Notes under the pieces: generated by a model
What the model was told of the DNA's origin: nothing
The model's database searches: none
Seen by the model: only the letters and a program-made list of their open reading frames with translations
Shown here: positions 1-9,069 of the stretch, in pieces
Position numbering within the stretch: the first letter of the stretch is position 1
Layout of the letters: the number at the start of each line of letters is the position of its first letter
NCBI GenBank assembly: GCA_018065415.1
Contig: JAGHTI010000043.1
Coordinates: 1 to 53,742 of the forward strand
Source of the DNA: Candidatus Equicola stercoris
GTDB lineage: Bacteria; Bacteroidota; Bacteroidia; Bacteroidales; Bacteroidaceae
Direction of reading: 5' to 3'
DNA: 53,742 nucleotides
Translations under genes and position numbers: made by a program

Positions 1-3
1 TTA

Positions 4-11
4 TACCTTTG
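4..11 (+). promoter_or_regulatory. -7 promoter box of the oligogalacturonate lyase gene
   Basis: TACCTTTG matches the Bacteroidota -7 consensus TAnnTTTG and lies 17 nt before the ATG at 29. The -33 element would fall outside the window. Seen directly; use as a promoter is inferred from the consensus. Confidence 0.65.
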
Positions 12-28
12 TAGCATAAAACAATCTT

Positions 29-1246
29 ATGAAAAAGAGAACACTTATTTCTGGAAGTAAGTACAACACTCAACTGCTGTATTTCACTTGTTCGTCGCTG
101 AGTGCTGACGATAGTCATCTATATCTTATGTCTGACCGCACTGGTTCACCTAACGTATTTGTGCACGACATGCTGACTGGCGAAGAACGACAGTTGACGG
201 ACAACACAAAGGGAACTCTCAAGAGTTACGTTTATTTCGATGCCACCCCACACGAGGGACTCGGCAAGGCTTCTGTGTGTCTTGACACGCACAGGGACAT
301 GGTGTATTACATCCAAGACGACAACATCTGTTGCGTAGGTCTTGATGCAAAGCCAAGAGTGCTGGCAAAGGTGCCTCACGACCGTGTCACAGCCTTTACT
401 CATGTGAGCGATGACGGAAGACTGCTGTGTGTGCCAATGACAGATGCACGCAGTCTTGACTACGACCCAGAGACGGAGGGGGCTGGTCTTGACCGCCGTC
501 CTATATACGACATTGACGGTCGTGTACAGGAGGAGGGGCTCAGCAGTTATCTGTGTGTCTATGATACTGAAACTGGTACGATGCTCTATGAGAAACGCAT
601 ACCGAAATGCTGGATAACTCACGTTCAGTTCAACCCTGTAAATCCAGAAATCATCATGTACAATCACGAATGGTCGTCTTTCGACTGCGGCATACGCAGG
701 ATATGGATTTACAACCATGAGGAAGACAGATACTACAATGTGAGGACAGAAGGTGCTGACGACTGGGTGTGCCATGAGATGTGGAATGATGATGGAGAAA
801 GCATAATTTATCATGGTGGCTACGCCGGAGGACTGGCAATGGTGGGACGCTATGACATGCTGACGAAAGAACGCAGGGAGATAAGTCTGCCACCAGACTA
901 CAATGCCTACGGACATTTTACTATGGACCATCAGCAGAATCTGTGCTGTGACGGATATTTCAAATTTCCTGAAGACATAAAAAAGGTACGCGAGAATAGT
1001 ACCGACAATGGTCCTGACCCTCACAAGAAAGATGGTGAATACATCTCGAAGGTAATCCCTGACTGGGATAAGGGTACGTTGCAATGGATTCCACTATGCA
1101 AGCACGACAGCGACTGGCTGGGGCAGGATGCACATCCGCACCCTATATACAGTCATAGTGGCGACCGTATCTTCTTCAACTCCAGAGTGATGAAGGATGA
1201 TGAAGAGCCGAAGTTCGTGGAGGTATATTGCGTGGAAACGAAATAA
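29..1246 (+). CDS. ogl: Oligogalacturonate lyase, PL22 family
   Basis: Cleaves short unsaturated oligogalacturonides from pectin by beta-elimination, normally in the cytoplasm or periplasm. The 405-residue protein is full length for the family and has no clear signal peptide. It opens with tropomodulin-like beta-propeller repeats (SDRTGSPNVFVHDMLTGE). Near the C terminus, Q366-D-A-H369-P-H371 reproduces the Gln/His/His metal-binding pattern of characterised PL22 lyases, and an NHEW motif lies mid-protein. A good -7 box is 17 nt upstream. It pairs functionally with the pectate lyase at 28.5 kb and the acetylesterase at 2.0 kb. Family assignment is firm; substrate length preference is not visible. 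Confidence 0.93.
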   Translation: MKKRTLISGSKYNTQLLYFTCSSLSADDSHLYLMSDRTGSPNVFVHDMLTGEERQLTDNTKGTLKSYVYFDATPHEGLGKASVCLDTHRDMVYYIQDDNICCVGLDAKPRVLAKVPHDRVTAFTHVSDDGRLLCVPMTDARSLDYDPETEGAGLDRRPIYDIDGRVQEEGLSSYLCVYDTETGTMLYEKRIPKCWITHVQFNPVNPEIIMYNHEWSSFDCGIRRIWIYNHEEDRYYNVRTEGADDWVCHEMWNDDGESIIYHGGYAGGLAMVGRYDMLTKERREISLPPDYNAYGHFTMDHQQNLCCDGYFKFPEDIKKVRENSTDNGPDPHKKDGEYISKVIPDWDKGTLQWIPLCKHDSDWLGQDAHPHPIYSHSGDRIFFNSRVMKDDEEPKFVEVYCVETK

Positions 1247-1284
1247 ATCCTCTATTTTATCGTTTTTATAGATAAAAAGAAGGA

Positions 1285-1992
1285 ATGATGAAAAAATTCT
1301 TGTTCACAGTGTGCATTATTATGATGAGTGCGACATTCGCATTCTCACAGGGCGAGATGCCAGAGGTAGAATTCAACTATTACTTGGTACGCTCTGGCAT
1401 TGAAGACTCTTTGCTCATAGGAGAGTCGTATTCTGGTGATGCACCTGCAACGATAAAGTTTCACATGTCGCCGAAGCATACTGCAGGATATGATGCTGGA
1501 TATAAATGGGAGTTCAGGAAAGATGATGAGAGTGCAGATCCGTTTATAACACGTAACGACACCTTGACCACCTACACCTTCATCGAAAGTGGCACGTTCA
1601 TCATTAAAGGTTTATGCTACCTTAATAATGATGATGAACCCGACATTTCTTCCACTTTTTCCGTGAGCATACCTACGAGCATTCTCGACTTTCCAAATGC
1701 TTTCAGTCCCAACAACGATAACATAAACGACTATTACAATGCCAAGAAAGGGGCAAAGAGCCTCATCGAATTCCATGCTTATATCTTCAACCGATGGGGA
1801 CAGAAGTTGTATGAATGGACAGACCCTTATACGCAATCAAAAGGATGGGATGGAAAATACAATGGCAAAGACGTTGCACAAGGTGTTTATTTTCTCTATT
1901 GCGAAGCCAAAGGTGCAGACGGAAGGGTTTACACTTTCAGACAGGATGTGAACCTACTACGCAACTATACCGAAGGAGGGATAATTGAGTAA
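1285..1992 (+). CDS. Small secreted protein with T9SS type-B (gliding-motility) C-terminal domain
   Basis: A 235-residue protein with an N-terminal signal peptide (MMKKFLFTVCIIMMSATFAFS), a PKD/Ig-like middle part (about 25-130) and a C-terminal sorting domain of the CHU_C/type-B kind (about 133-235). The latter shows FPNAFSPNNDNINDYY, the FNRWGQKLYEW core and WDGKYNGKDVAQGVYFL. This domain directs outer-membrane export and surface attachment by the type IX system. An AAGAAGGA ribosome site precedes the double ATG; the second Met at 1288 could also start. It lies 38 bp after ogl and may be co-transcribed. The specific role is unknown; the cargo part is too short to be a recognisable enzyme. 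Confidence 0.85.
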   Translation: MMKKFLFTVCIIMMSATFAFSQGEMPEVEFNYYLVRSGIEDSLLIGESYSGDAPATIKFHMSPKHTAGYDAGYKWEFRKDDESADPFITRNDTLTTYTFIESGTFIIKGLCYLNNDDEPDISSTFSVSIPTSILDFPNAFSPNNDNINDYYNAKKGAKSLIEFHAYIFNRWGQKLYEWTDPYTQSKGWDGKYNGKDVAQGVYFLYCEAKGADGRVYTFRQDVNLLRNYTEGGIIE

Positions 1993-2020
1993 ATATAATT
2001 GACAACTGTTGGTTTCCCGA

Positions 2021-2911
2021 TTATTTGATTTTATACTTTTTTAGTGCTTTCTTTTTGAAATATTTTTTCAACGTTGCATCTTGTTTTACCATCTCTTTTG
2101 CAAGTAGTCCAGCAACGACGTTTCCACCTTTTATATTAAGATGCGTATCATCTTGACGACCATTAGGAGCAGTATTATATTTCCCTTTCGGCAACCAGCA
2201 GAACAATTCCTTACTCTTCACTGGACCTAAACTCTGAATATAATCGTGCGTGACGATATTCGCCTCAACAAACATACATCCCATCTCTGCAGCAACCTTG
2301 CGAGGTGCAACGATATAGTCTTTGTGAGTATCTACAAGAGTATCTGTTTCCATCGGCAGACGAGAATGTATAAATTTATCAGCATCACCCACGCCAAGCA
2401 ACCTCTTGCTATCGGCAACGGAATTTGAATCTGAATAGAACTTCCTACGTACAATGCTATTCATAAGTATTGGTATTCCGCCTTTTTCGCGTGTTTCCGC
2501 GATGAAAAGTTTCAGATTCGCATCGAATGTCGTTCCCGGATCAGTATGACGACTTTCATCATTCTTTTCATCATTATGTCCAAACTGAATAACAACATAA
2601 TCGCCAGGAACAATTTTATTCTTTACCGTCTCCCATCGTCCTTCGTCTATAAAACTCTTTGAAGAACGACCATTTTTGGCATGGTTGTCTATGAGGACGT
2701 AATCAGAATCGAAATATTGTTGCAGCATCTGCCCCCACCCCCTTTCTTGATTGTCTTCATTGGAACCAGTAATAGGTTTGTTTGCCATCGTACTGTCACC
2801 AACCATGAAAATAGTTATAGGACGAGGACGAAAAGCATAGAGTGCCAATAACACAACACATACTATGCACAGAGTGCTAATCTCTATTCTTGATATCTTT
2901 ACATTTTTCAT
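2021..2911 (-). CDS. Rhamnogalacturonan acetylesterase-like SGNH hydrolase (CE12-like)
   Basis: Removes acetyl groups from pectic rhamnogalacturonan. The SGNH blocks are visible: GDS(S40)TMANKP, the Asn/Gly block NHAKNGRSS (about 76-84), GHND (111-114) and D254-D-T-H257. Residues 11-28 form a hydrophobic signal/anchor with no obvious cleavage site, so it may be membrane-tethered. The ATG overlaps the hisS stop by 4 bp (ATGA), so translation is probably coupled to hisS, an odd housekeeping neighbour for a pectin enzyme. It converges with the type-B protein gene, leaving only 28 bp between them and no visible terminator. Confident about SGNH/CE12; the exact acetyl substrate is inferred. Confidence 0.87.
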   Translation of the reverse strand: MKNVKISRIEISTLCIVCVVLLALYAFRPRPITIFMVGDSTMANKPITGSNEDNQERGWGQMLQQYFDSDYVLIDNHAKNGRSSKSFIDEGRWETVKNKIVPGDYVVIQFGHNDEKNDESRHTDPGTTFDANLKLFIAETREKGGIPILMNSIVRRKFYSDSNSVADSKRLLGVGDADKFIHSRLPMETDTLVDTHKDYIVAPRKVAAEMGCMFVEANIVTHDYIQSLGPVKSKELFCWLPKGKYNTAPNGRQDDTHLNIKGGNVVAGLLAKEMVKQDATLKKYFKKKALKKYKIK

Positions 2912-4221
2912 TTCTTGTTTAAATTATTTAATACAACGGAAACCACATCATCCACAGCCACCAACTGTTGTTCGCCTGTGAGCATATTCTTCAGCATCAC
3001 CTTATTGTCTTTCATTTCGTTTTCTCCAACAAGTGCCACAAATGGTATGTTGCGAACATTGGCATAATTCATCTGTTTTTTCATCTTTACCGCATCAGGA
3101 TATATCTCCGTGCGGATACCAGCATCACGCAGTTGTCTGGCAACAGGCATCAGCCAATCTGTTTCAGATTCTCCAAAATTGATAAACAGCACCTGCGTGC
3201 CAGTAAGTACCTCTTCTGGATATAGATTCAGTTGATTAAGGACATCGTATATACGGTCAGCACCGAAAGAGATTCCCACCCCACTGACACCGTCAAGACC
3301 GAATATGCCCGTAAGGTTATCGTAACGACCACCACCTGTGATACTGCCTATCTCCACATCCATTGCCTTTACTTCAAAGATGGCACCTGTATAGTAATTC
3401 AGTCCTCTTGCCAAAGAAAGGTCAAGACTCACAGCGGAATGCAACGAAGATAGTTTAGATAAGATATATTCCGTTTCTTCTACACCTTTCATACCTGTTG
3501 CTGACGTCTGTAAGACACTCTTTATCGTAGCAAGTTTGTCTTCATTGGAACCAGACAACGAAATTATCGGCTGCAACTTTTCAATGGCATCTGACGGAAT
3601 ACCTTTTTCCGATAGTTCTTTGTTTACATTGTCTATTCCGATTTTATCGAGCTTGTCAATGGCTACGGTAATATCCACAATCTTGTCCGCCTGTCCTATC
3701 ACCTCTGCAATGCCAGAGAGTATTTTCCTGTTGTTAATCTTTATCTCCACACGTACCCCAAGACGCTGAAAGACAGTATCAACAATTTGCATCAGTTCAA
3801 CCTCGTTAAGCAGAGAGTCTGAGCCGATGACATCTGCATCGCACTGATAGAATTCTCTATAGCGTCCCTTCTGTGGACGGTCGGCACGCCATACTGGTTG
3901 AATCTGATAGCGTTTGAACGGGAATTGTATATCATTACGATGCATCACGACATAACGTGCAAATGGTACCGTAAGGTCATAACGTAAACCTTTCTCTGGT
4001 GCCAATGCAGACTTTTCTCCAGAATTCTGGATGCGAAAAAGCAATTTATCCCCTTCCTCGCCATATTTTCCCATCAAGGTAGCCAGTTGCTCTGTTGCTG
4101 GCGTTTCAATCTGCTGAAAAGAATACAGTTGAAAGACCTCCTTTATTGTATTGAAAATATAATTACGTCTTGTCATCTCCATAGGAGAAAAATCACGTGT
4201 ACCTTTTGGAATACTTACCAT
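2908..4221 (-). CDS. hisS: Histidyl-tRNA synthetase
   Basis: Class II synthetase that charges tRNA-His. The 437-residue protein has motif 1/2 regions (KGTRDFSP at the start, [20 protein letters not shown] region), the histidine-specific block [12 protein letters not shown], and a C-terminal anticodon-binding domain (about 340-437). Length is normal. It sits 26 bp after the fur-like gene, and that gap consists of the AAGTTTAATG-type repeat. Its stop overlaps the start of the acetylesterase. Essential gene; identity is certain. Confidence 0.97.
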   Translation of the reverse strand: MVSIPKGTRDFSPMEMTRRNYIFNTIKEVFQLYSFQQIETPATEQLATLMGKYGEEGDKLLFRIQNSGEKSALAPEKGLRYDLTVPFARYVVMHRNDIQFPFKRYQIQPVWRADRPQKGRYREFYQCDADVIGSDSLLNEVELMQIVDTVFQRLGVRVEIKINNRKILSGIAEVIGQADKIVDITVAIDKLDKIGIDNVNKELSEKGIPSDAIEKLQPIISLSGSNEDKLATIKSVLQTSATGMKGVEETEYILSKLSSLHSAVSLDLSLARGLNYYTGAIFEVKAMDVEIGSITGGGRYDNLTGIFGLDGVSGVGISFGADRIYDVLNQLNLYPEEVLTGTQVLFINFGESETDWLMPVARQLRDAGIRTEIYPDAVKMKKQMNYANVRNIPFVALVGENEMKDNKVMLKNMLTGEQQLVAVDDVVSVVLNNLNKK

Positions 4222-4222
4222 T

Positions 4223-4262
4223 GTTAAAAGTTTAAATGTTTAAAAGTTTAATGTTTAATGTT
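4223..4262. repeat. AAAGTTTAATGTTT low-complexity repeat
   Basis: Short degenerate units of the kind AAAGTTTAATG fill the gap between hisS and the fur-like gene and supply the last codons and stop of the latter. The same units occur at 26544-26574 before the BspA gene, and a weaker copy at 30246-30260. Confidence 0.6.
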
Positions 4263-4781
4263 TTTTACTGCAATTGCGTGCAGTTCTTTCAATTTTTCCG
4301 CTTTTTTCCTCATTCGTTCTTCACGCCTCTGCATACGCGTCCTCACAGCCTTGCAGGATGAGCAGATGCCATAAACGGTGATATCATAACTCTCTCCCTG
4401 AAAACGCTCTAACAACAGATTGTTTTTCAGAGCCAGCATACTCTTTACCTTAAGTTCTTTCTTTCCGCCGCACACAGTACATATCTGAGAAAAATGACTT
4501 TTGCGTCCTATTGACGGTTCATACAAAGACTCTCCTTCCATCTTATGACGCATTATCAGACGCAGTTTTATAAAGAGTTTGATGGCATTAAACATTGTCG
4601 CTCTGGAGACCATAATCTCTCGCTTTTCCAGTTTTGCAGACAAAGCATCGAGATTAAAAGTTCCACTGAATGAATATATCGTATCCAGAATGACGAAACG
4701 TTCTTCCGTCTTCCTGTGATTACCTGTAGCCAGATATGCTTCCAGTTCTTCTCTTGCCTTCTTTGCAGCGACTTTATCCAT
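4248..4781 (-). CDS. Fur-family transcriptional regulator
   Basis: A 177-residue metal-responsive DNA-binding repressor. It has the Fur winged helix (ETEERFVILDTIYSF through SRATMFNAIKLFIKL) and a dimerisation domain with a structural zinc site made of CTVCGG and CSSCKA. The H-F-x-x-x-C-x-x-C arrangement (SHFSQICTVCG) is typical. The C terminus is basic (RTRMQRREERMRKKAEKL), longer than in classic Fur. It sits within the MBL-to-acetylesterase run, 26 bp before hisS. Which metal or stress it senses (iron, zinc or peroxide) cannot be decided from the sequence. Confidence 0.88.
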   Translation of the reverse strand: MDKVAAKKAREELEAYLATGNHRKTEERFVILDTIYSFSGTFNLDALSAKLEKREIMVSRATMFNAIKLFIKLRLIMRHKMEGESLYEPSIGRKSHFSQICTVCGGKKELKVKSMLALKNNLLLERFQGESYDITVYGICSSCKAVRTRMQRREERMRKKAEKLKELHAIAVKNIKH

Positions 4782-4807
4782 TCTTTGTCGTTATATTGTT
4801 TAAGAGG

Positions 4808-5242
4808 TCATGAAATTCTTTTCATTATGCAGTCAGCACAGATTTTCGACAATTCATCATCCCCTTTCAATGCCTTTTCTGCAACAGTCCTTGCTGATGG
4901 TATATGACGCAGAAGGTTGAATGCCAACCATTCTGCCATTTCTCTTGTTGTCAGCGTATTCATCCATTGCAGAGCTTCATCTGCCGTCATATCGTGAGGC
5001 ATTACCAATGTTGCGAGCAACTTACATTCGCGTACATCTTCCTGCCACAACAGTCTTGCCAGTTCTGCCAACTCCTCACCAGAGTCTTTGTATGCATCTT
5101 TTATCTCCGTAGCCATTTCTTGTAGATGGGCAACAGAGATTCCCCATATCACCCTATAGGCAAGTCCCTTCTCCCTCATGGATGCCGCCACAGCACCATC
5201 CATATAAGTTCTGAACCATTGTTTTATCTCATTCAGTTGCAT
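4808..5242 (-). CDS. AlkD-like DNA alkylation repair HEAT-repeat protein (short)
   Basis: A 144-residue all-helical protein resembling part of the DNA alkylation repair (AlkD/AlkC-like, HEAT-type) family: WGISVAHLQEMATEIK, then LLWQEDVRECKLLATLV and MAEWLAFNLLRHIPSA. It is shorter than typical AlkD glycosylases (over 200 residues), so catalytic activity is doubtful and it may be a degenerate or specialised member. It overlaps the end of the dipeptidyl peptidase gene by 14 bp and precedes the Fur-like gene. No signal peptide; cytoplasmic. Family call is moderate. Confidence 0.55.
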   Translation of the reverse strand: MQLNEIKQWFRTYMDGAVAASMREKGLAYRVIWGISVAHLQEMATEIKDAYKDSGEELAELARLLWQEDVRECKLLATLVMPHDMTADEALQWMNTLTTREMAEWLAFNLLRHIPSARTVAEKALKGDDELSKICADCIMKRIS

Positions 5243-7223
5243 ACTGCTCTGAATATCTCAGCATCTGCACGTCATAAGGTTCCGTATAATCCACCTTGAC
5301 ATCTATGACACGACCTTTCTCATCAAATACTGGTGTCATCACAGGGTTGATGAAACCTTTATACGGAGCGAGATTGAGTTTTGCATAACGCTCCAGCACC
5401 TCTTTATGCAGTTCTTGGTTAACCTTCACGCCATACGTCTCGACAAGATTTTTGCATGTTTCAAAATCGCCTTCGCTCTTCACACGCTGAATCTCCGCCA
5501 ACAGTTGTGCAACAAGTCCACGCAGAGCCTTATAGTCATTGATACGCAGGAATGTCTTACCATCCTTCTTTACCAGTTCCATGACATTATCCTTCTTGCC
5601 ATGTTCAAAACACCAGTTGGCAATCAGCGCACGGTTGCGCATGTGAGCCTCCTCTATGTTGTCTCCAGGTTTGATACGTACCAACTGCGTTATAAGACCA
5701 TTGTTCATCTGCGAATAATAGCTTGCCTTATATGCCTCCTCGTTTGGAAGCAATCCTAGTTCTATCAGTTTTGGATCAGCAAGATAATACAGAGCAAACA
5801 AGTCAGCACGAGTCTCTTCATTTGTACTACTATAATTTTTCAGAGCATCAGGGTCAGTACCAGGCATCAACTGTCCAGAAGCATGTCCAAGACATTCATG
5901 AAGGTCTGTATGCAGATAATCGCACATATCGCCATATTTTTCCATCAACTGTCGGGTTTCTTCATCTATCACAAACTCTTCGCTGAATCCATTGCCATGA
6001 GCAGCCTTATTGTATGCATCCGTGATATTGCCGATAGTGACACTCTTTGAGCCATGCTGTGCCCTTATCCAGTCAGAGTTCGGCAGATTGATGCCTATAG
6101 CCGTTGACGGATACTCATCTCCTGCAAGGATGGCGGCATTGATAACATTTGCAATGACACCCTTCACCTTCGGCTTACGGAAACGTGGTTCAACAGGCGA
6201 ATGGTCTTCAAACCATTGTGCATTTGTCGATATGGTCTGTGTACGTTTCGTCGCTTCCAAGTCCTTGTACTGTACGATACCCTCGTATGTACCCTTCATG
6301 CCGAGTGGGTCACCGTATGTCTCAATGAAACCGCATACAAAATCCACCATACCATCCAAGGCACCTACCCATGCTACGGAATAATCATCGAAATCTTCCA
6401 CATCGCCAGTATGGTAGTACTTAATTAGTTTTTCTATTACTTCTTTCTGTTTTTCATTCTCAGCATAGTCAATAGCCTTTTCAAGATTTTCCACAATCTT
6501 GCCTATTGCCTTTCCGTATTTGCCTCCCACCTTCCATACGTCTTCCACTATCTTTCCATCTTTCTTTATCAGCGTTGAATTAAGTCCGTACATTGGAAGA
6601 TTTGCATTTTTGTTTGCTGCCTTCTTCTTGGCATAGAAATCTTCTGCCTCTTTCTGTGTCACGCCTTCGCCATAGAAGTTATGAGCCGAAGCAACGACCA
6701 CATCCACATCCGAGGATAGATTGACTCCTTTCGGCAGTACCGTAGGGTCAAATATCACCTTGCACAACAAATCCATATCTTTCACCTTCTTGCCTTCCAC
6801 CTTTATCTTTGACACTTGCTTTCTAAACCATTTTTCAGAGAAGGCTGGGATAAACTTATCCTTGGAATAATGATGATAGATACCATTGCTGAACCACACC
6901 TGTTTCATATATGTCACGAAGGCTTTTTCATCGGCATCAAACGTTGACGCATCCTTCTTTGTCACATTCTTATATACAGGTTCCAACACCTTACGCAGAC
7001 GGATATTATACTTTCCCTGTTGGTCAGTAGTGATGTCTCGTCCCCAAAGAGAAGCCTCGCTGAGATAATAGATAAGAGCCTTCTGCTGCGGTGTCAGATT
7101 TTCAAAACCATTGAGTCTATAACGCAGCATCTGTAAGTCTGCGAAACGTTCATTTGCATACTCAAAAGCATCTGCGCTTACTGCACTAATTGTCATAATC
7201 ATCAGTATTAGTATTTTCTTCAT
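5229..7223 (-). CDS. Dipeptidyl peptidase III-like metallopeptidase (M49)
   Basis: A zinc exopeptidase that removes dipeptides from peptide N termini. The zinc motif is H442-E-C-L-G-H447, the Cys-containing form of HExxGH known from Bacteroides DPP III, followed about 25 residues later by NEETRAD, whose Glu is the third zinc ligand. The 664-residue length fits. A signal peptide (MKKILILMIMTISAVSADA) implies export, unlike the cytosolic eukaryotic enzymes. It starts 10 bp after the TPR gene and overlaps the AlkD-like gene, so it belongs to the same operon. Confident. Confidence 0.92.
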   Translation of the reverse strand: MKKILILMIMTISAVSADAFEYANERFADLQMLRYRLNGFENLTPQQKALIYYLSEASLWGRDITTDQQGKYNIRLRKVLEPVYKNVTKKDASTFDADEKAFVTYMKQVWFSNGIYHHYSKDKFIPAFSEKWFRKQVSKIKVEGKKVKDMDLLCKVIFDPTVLPKGVNLSSDVDVVVASAHNFYGEGVTQKEAEDFYAKKKAANKNANLPMYGLNSTLIKKDGKIVEDVWKVGGKYGKAIGKIVENLEKAIDYAENEKQKEVIEKLIKYYHTGDVEDFDDYSVAWVGALDGMVDFVCGFIETYGDPLGMKGTYEGIVQYKDLEATKRTQTISTNAQWFEDHSPVEPRFRKPKVKGVIANVINAAILAGDEYPSTAIGINLPNSDWIRAQHGSKSVTIGNITDAYNKAAHGNGFSEEFVIDEETRQLMEKYGDMCDYLHTDLHECLGHASGQLMPGTDPDALKNYSSTNEETRADLFALYYLADPKLIELGLLPNEEAYKASYYSQMNNGLITQLVRIKPGDNIEEAHMRNRALIANWCFEHGKKDNVMELVKKDGKTFLRINDYKALRGLVAQLLAEIQRVKSEGDFETCKNLVETYGVKVNQELHKEVLERYAKLNLAPYKGFINPVMTPVFDEKGRVIDVKVDYTEPYDVQMLRYSEQYATE

Positions 7224-7233
7224 AATCGTTATT

Positions 7234-7911
7234 TTATTTTTTTCCGTTCACTTTATTATACAGATAGTTAAGAGAATTTTTCGGTATTCCAAGACTCACA
7301 GCCATATCCAAATCACGCCTTGCCTCATCTTTTTTCTCTTGTTCTATGTATAGTTCGGCACGTGTGATATAATGTTGAGGGTTTTCGGGTTGTTTTTCTA
7401 TCACAACACCCCAATCATAGATTGCCGTATCTATCATCCGCCTGTCTTTTTCCATGTTTGCACGAGCAATATACGAATCAATACTATCTGGATACATCTC
7501 AATGAGGTTGTTAATCTGGTCATAAGCCTCAGTATAATGTTTATCCTTATGGTTCATAAGAGCCAAACACAACAAACCCTCATAGTTGAAAGGCACTATT
7601 TTTAGATATTGCTCATAGTCATTGCGGGCAAAAGCATAACGTCCCAACTGTTCATAAGCATAAGCCCTATAAAACAATGCTGCAGGATTTTTAGCATCAT
7701 GTTTCAGGATGAGTGTATATGTATCTAATGCCGACTGCCAACTTTCCAGCGATACCTCCGCTCCACCTTTCTTTAACAACAAGTCTGTATTGTACGGATC
7801 CATCATCAGCTGCTTATTGATGGTCGCCAAGCTGTCACGCAATGTTGTCTGTGCTGAAATATTCGACACAACACATATCATTATCGCAATAACTAATCCT
7901 TTTCTGCTCAT
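7234..7911 (-). CDS. Secreted tetratricopeptide-repeat protein
   Basis: A 225-residue protein with signal peptide MSRKGLVIAIMICVVSNISAQ and about five TPR units (for example WQSALDTYTLILKHDAKNPAALFYRAYAYEQLGRYAFARNDYEQYL region, residues about 55-105, and EQPENPQHYITRAELYIEQEKKDEARRDL region near 175-205). TPRs mediate protein-protein contacts in the periplasm or at the outer membrane. Its ATG overlaps the MBL gene stop by 4 bp. The partner is unknown. Confidence 0.85.
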   Translation of the reverse strand: MSRKGLVIAIMICVVSNISAQTTLRDSLATINKQLMMDPYNTDLLLKKGGAEVSLESWQSALDTYTLILKHDAKNPAALFYRAYAYEQLGRYAFARNDYEQYLKIVPFNYEGLLCLALMNHKDKHYTEAYDQINNLIEMYPDSIDSYIARANMEKDRRMIDTAIYDWGVVIEKQPENPQHYITRAELYIEQEKKDEARRDLDMAVSLGIPKNSLNYLYNKVNGKK

Positions 7912-8708
7912 ATCAAATCGTATGTTATGCTTGGAGTTCTGCGTTTCAGTATGTCAACACGGAAATCCTTATCTACAATGATGCCATAATTTCTCAATAC
8001 AGTCTCCCATGTCTTACGGGCTAATTCTGGATGATTGTTTTCTTCGCTAAGATGACACAGCCATACGTGTTTCAATCGTTCTGATGCATTTTCTGCAACC
8101 ACCTGTGCACTCGACTGGTTGTCGAGATGTCCCAACTGACTGGCGATACGTGCCTTCAGATATTCAGGATATGGTCCCATCTTGAGCATATCCTTGTCAT
8201 GATTGGACTCTATAACTAGATAATCGGCTTCATTGATAAAAGTCTTCATGTCATCCGTCACATACCCCACATCAGTCATAAGACAGAATACACATCCGTC
8301 ACATTCCACCTTGAAACCCACACAGTCCTGACTATCATGAGGAACAGAGAAAGGTGTGATAATAAAATCATCCAGCTTTATCTGTTCGTTCTTGTCTATG
8401 TATATTTTACGATTGTCCGCAACCTTCTTGCGAACCACAAAATTCTGAACAATACCATCATGCACCTTTACCGTTGCATACACTGGTGAGTTCAATTCTT
8501 CGCTCAGTACGCCGGCACTCTTGATATGATCAGCATGATCATGAGTGATAAGAATGTGTTTTATATGATTCATAGGCAGTCCTCTGTCACGAAAATGTTT
8601 CTTTAGCGCACGTGCCCCGACACCAGCATCAATCAATATCCCTGACGTCGGAGTGAAAAGATAATAACAATTACCGCTACTGCCACTGCCAAAACAAACA
8701 AACTGCAT
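7908..8708 (-). CDS. MBL-fold metal-dependent hydrolase (YycJ/WalJ-like)
   Basis: A 266-residue metallo-beta-lactamase-fold protein. The metal motif H56-D-H-A-D-H61 is intact, preceded by GSGSSGNCYYLF and GILIDAGVGARAL, which is the YycJ-type opening. The ATG at 8708 is chosen over the upstream TTG because family members start at this point and the -7 box lies 18 nt before it. It is the first gene of the run reaching to 2021. YycJ-like enzymes are thought to be 5'-to-3' DNA exonucleases linked to repair or cell-envelope control; that role is from family knowledge only. Confidence 0.9.
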   Translation of the reverse strand: MQFVCFGSGSSGNCYYLFTPTSGILIDAGVGARALKKHFRDRGLPMNHIKHILITHDHADHIKSAGVLSEELNSPVYATVKVHDGIVQNFVVRKKVADNRKIYIDKNEQIKLDDFIITPFSVPHDSQDCVGFKVECDGCVFCLMTDVGYVTDDMKTFINEADYLVIESNHDKDMLKMGPYPEYLKARIASQLGHLDNQSSAQVVAENASERLKHVWLCHLSEENNHPELARKTWETVLRNYGIIVDKDFRVDILKRRTPSITYDLI

Positions 8709-8726
8709 CCTATTTTTATTTTTTGA

Positions 8727-8758
8727 CAAAATTAGTGCAAATCAAGGACAATGCCAAA
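8727..8758 (-). promoter_or_regulatory. Promoter of the MBL-hydrolase operon
   Basis: On the minus strand TTTG (8758-8755), exactly 20 bp, then TAATTTTG (8734-8727). The spacer GCATTGTCCTTGATTTGCAC is identical to that of the maf promoter and shares its last 15 bp with the rubrerythrin promoter. Confidence 0.8.
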
Positions 8759-8915
8759 TAAATTTTATTTATTTCCGATTTGGAAAGATGAAAAATAGAG
8801 TTTACTCCGATTATTCATTATTACAAATTGGATAAAAACTTCGTTTTGTAGGCATTAACTTTTGTTTTCTTCCTCCGCACCTCAATAATTGAAGCGAGAC
8901 TTCATTATGTTACCT
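8727..8915. repeat. Promoter-bearing dispersed repeat, copy 1
   Basis: The stretch upstream of the MBL gene matches 16742-16875 upstream of maf over about 140 bp, including AGTTTACTCCGATTATTCAT and AACTTCGTTTTGTAGGCATT. Continuing to 8915 is a second shared block (CTCCGCACCTCAATAATTGA) also found at 17031-17074. The rest of the gap to 9069 holds CG-rich remnants (CCTTTGGAGC, GTCGTCGCAAGC) like those near 20260, and no gene. Confidence 0.75.
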
Positions 8916-9059
8916 GTAAACAAGGACTCCTTTGGAGCAATAAACCGCTCGTCGTCGCAAGCAGAGAGACATTCAGTCTCTCCGCCGGTTTGTCGTCAGT
9001 TAATGATATTCATCCTTTTCACATTTTAGTACACGAAGACTAATATTTATAAGAATACG

Positions 9060-9067
9060 CCCCCCCC
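9060..9067. repeat. C8 homopolymer next to the tamL stop codon
   Basis: Eight C residues (G8 on the coding strand) begin 3 nt after the TAA of tamL. It lies outside the gene, so slippage would not alter the protein. Confidence 0.6.
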
Positions 9068-9069
9068 AT

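Noticed and set aside
146..1084. 312-codon minus-strand frame opposite the oligogalacturonate lyase
   Set aside because: Antisense shadow of a clear gene; amino-acid pattern is that of a reversed coding frame (Val/His/Cys-rich) with no motif.
9060..9067. C8 tract as a phase-variation switch
   Set aside because: It lies after the tamL stop and before no gene on either strand, so slippage has no coding effect.
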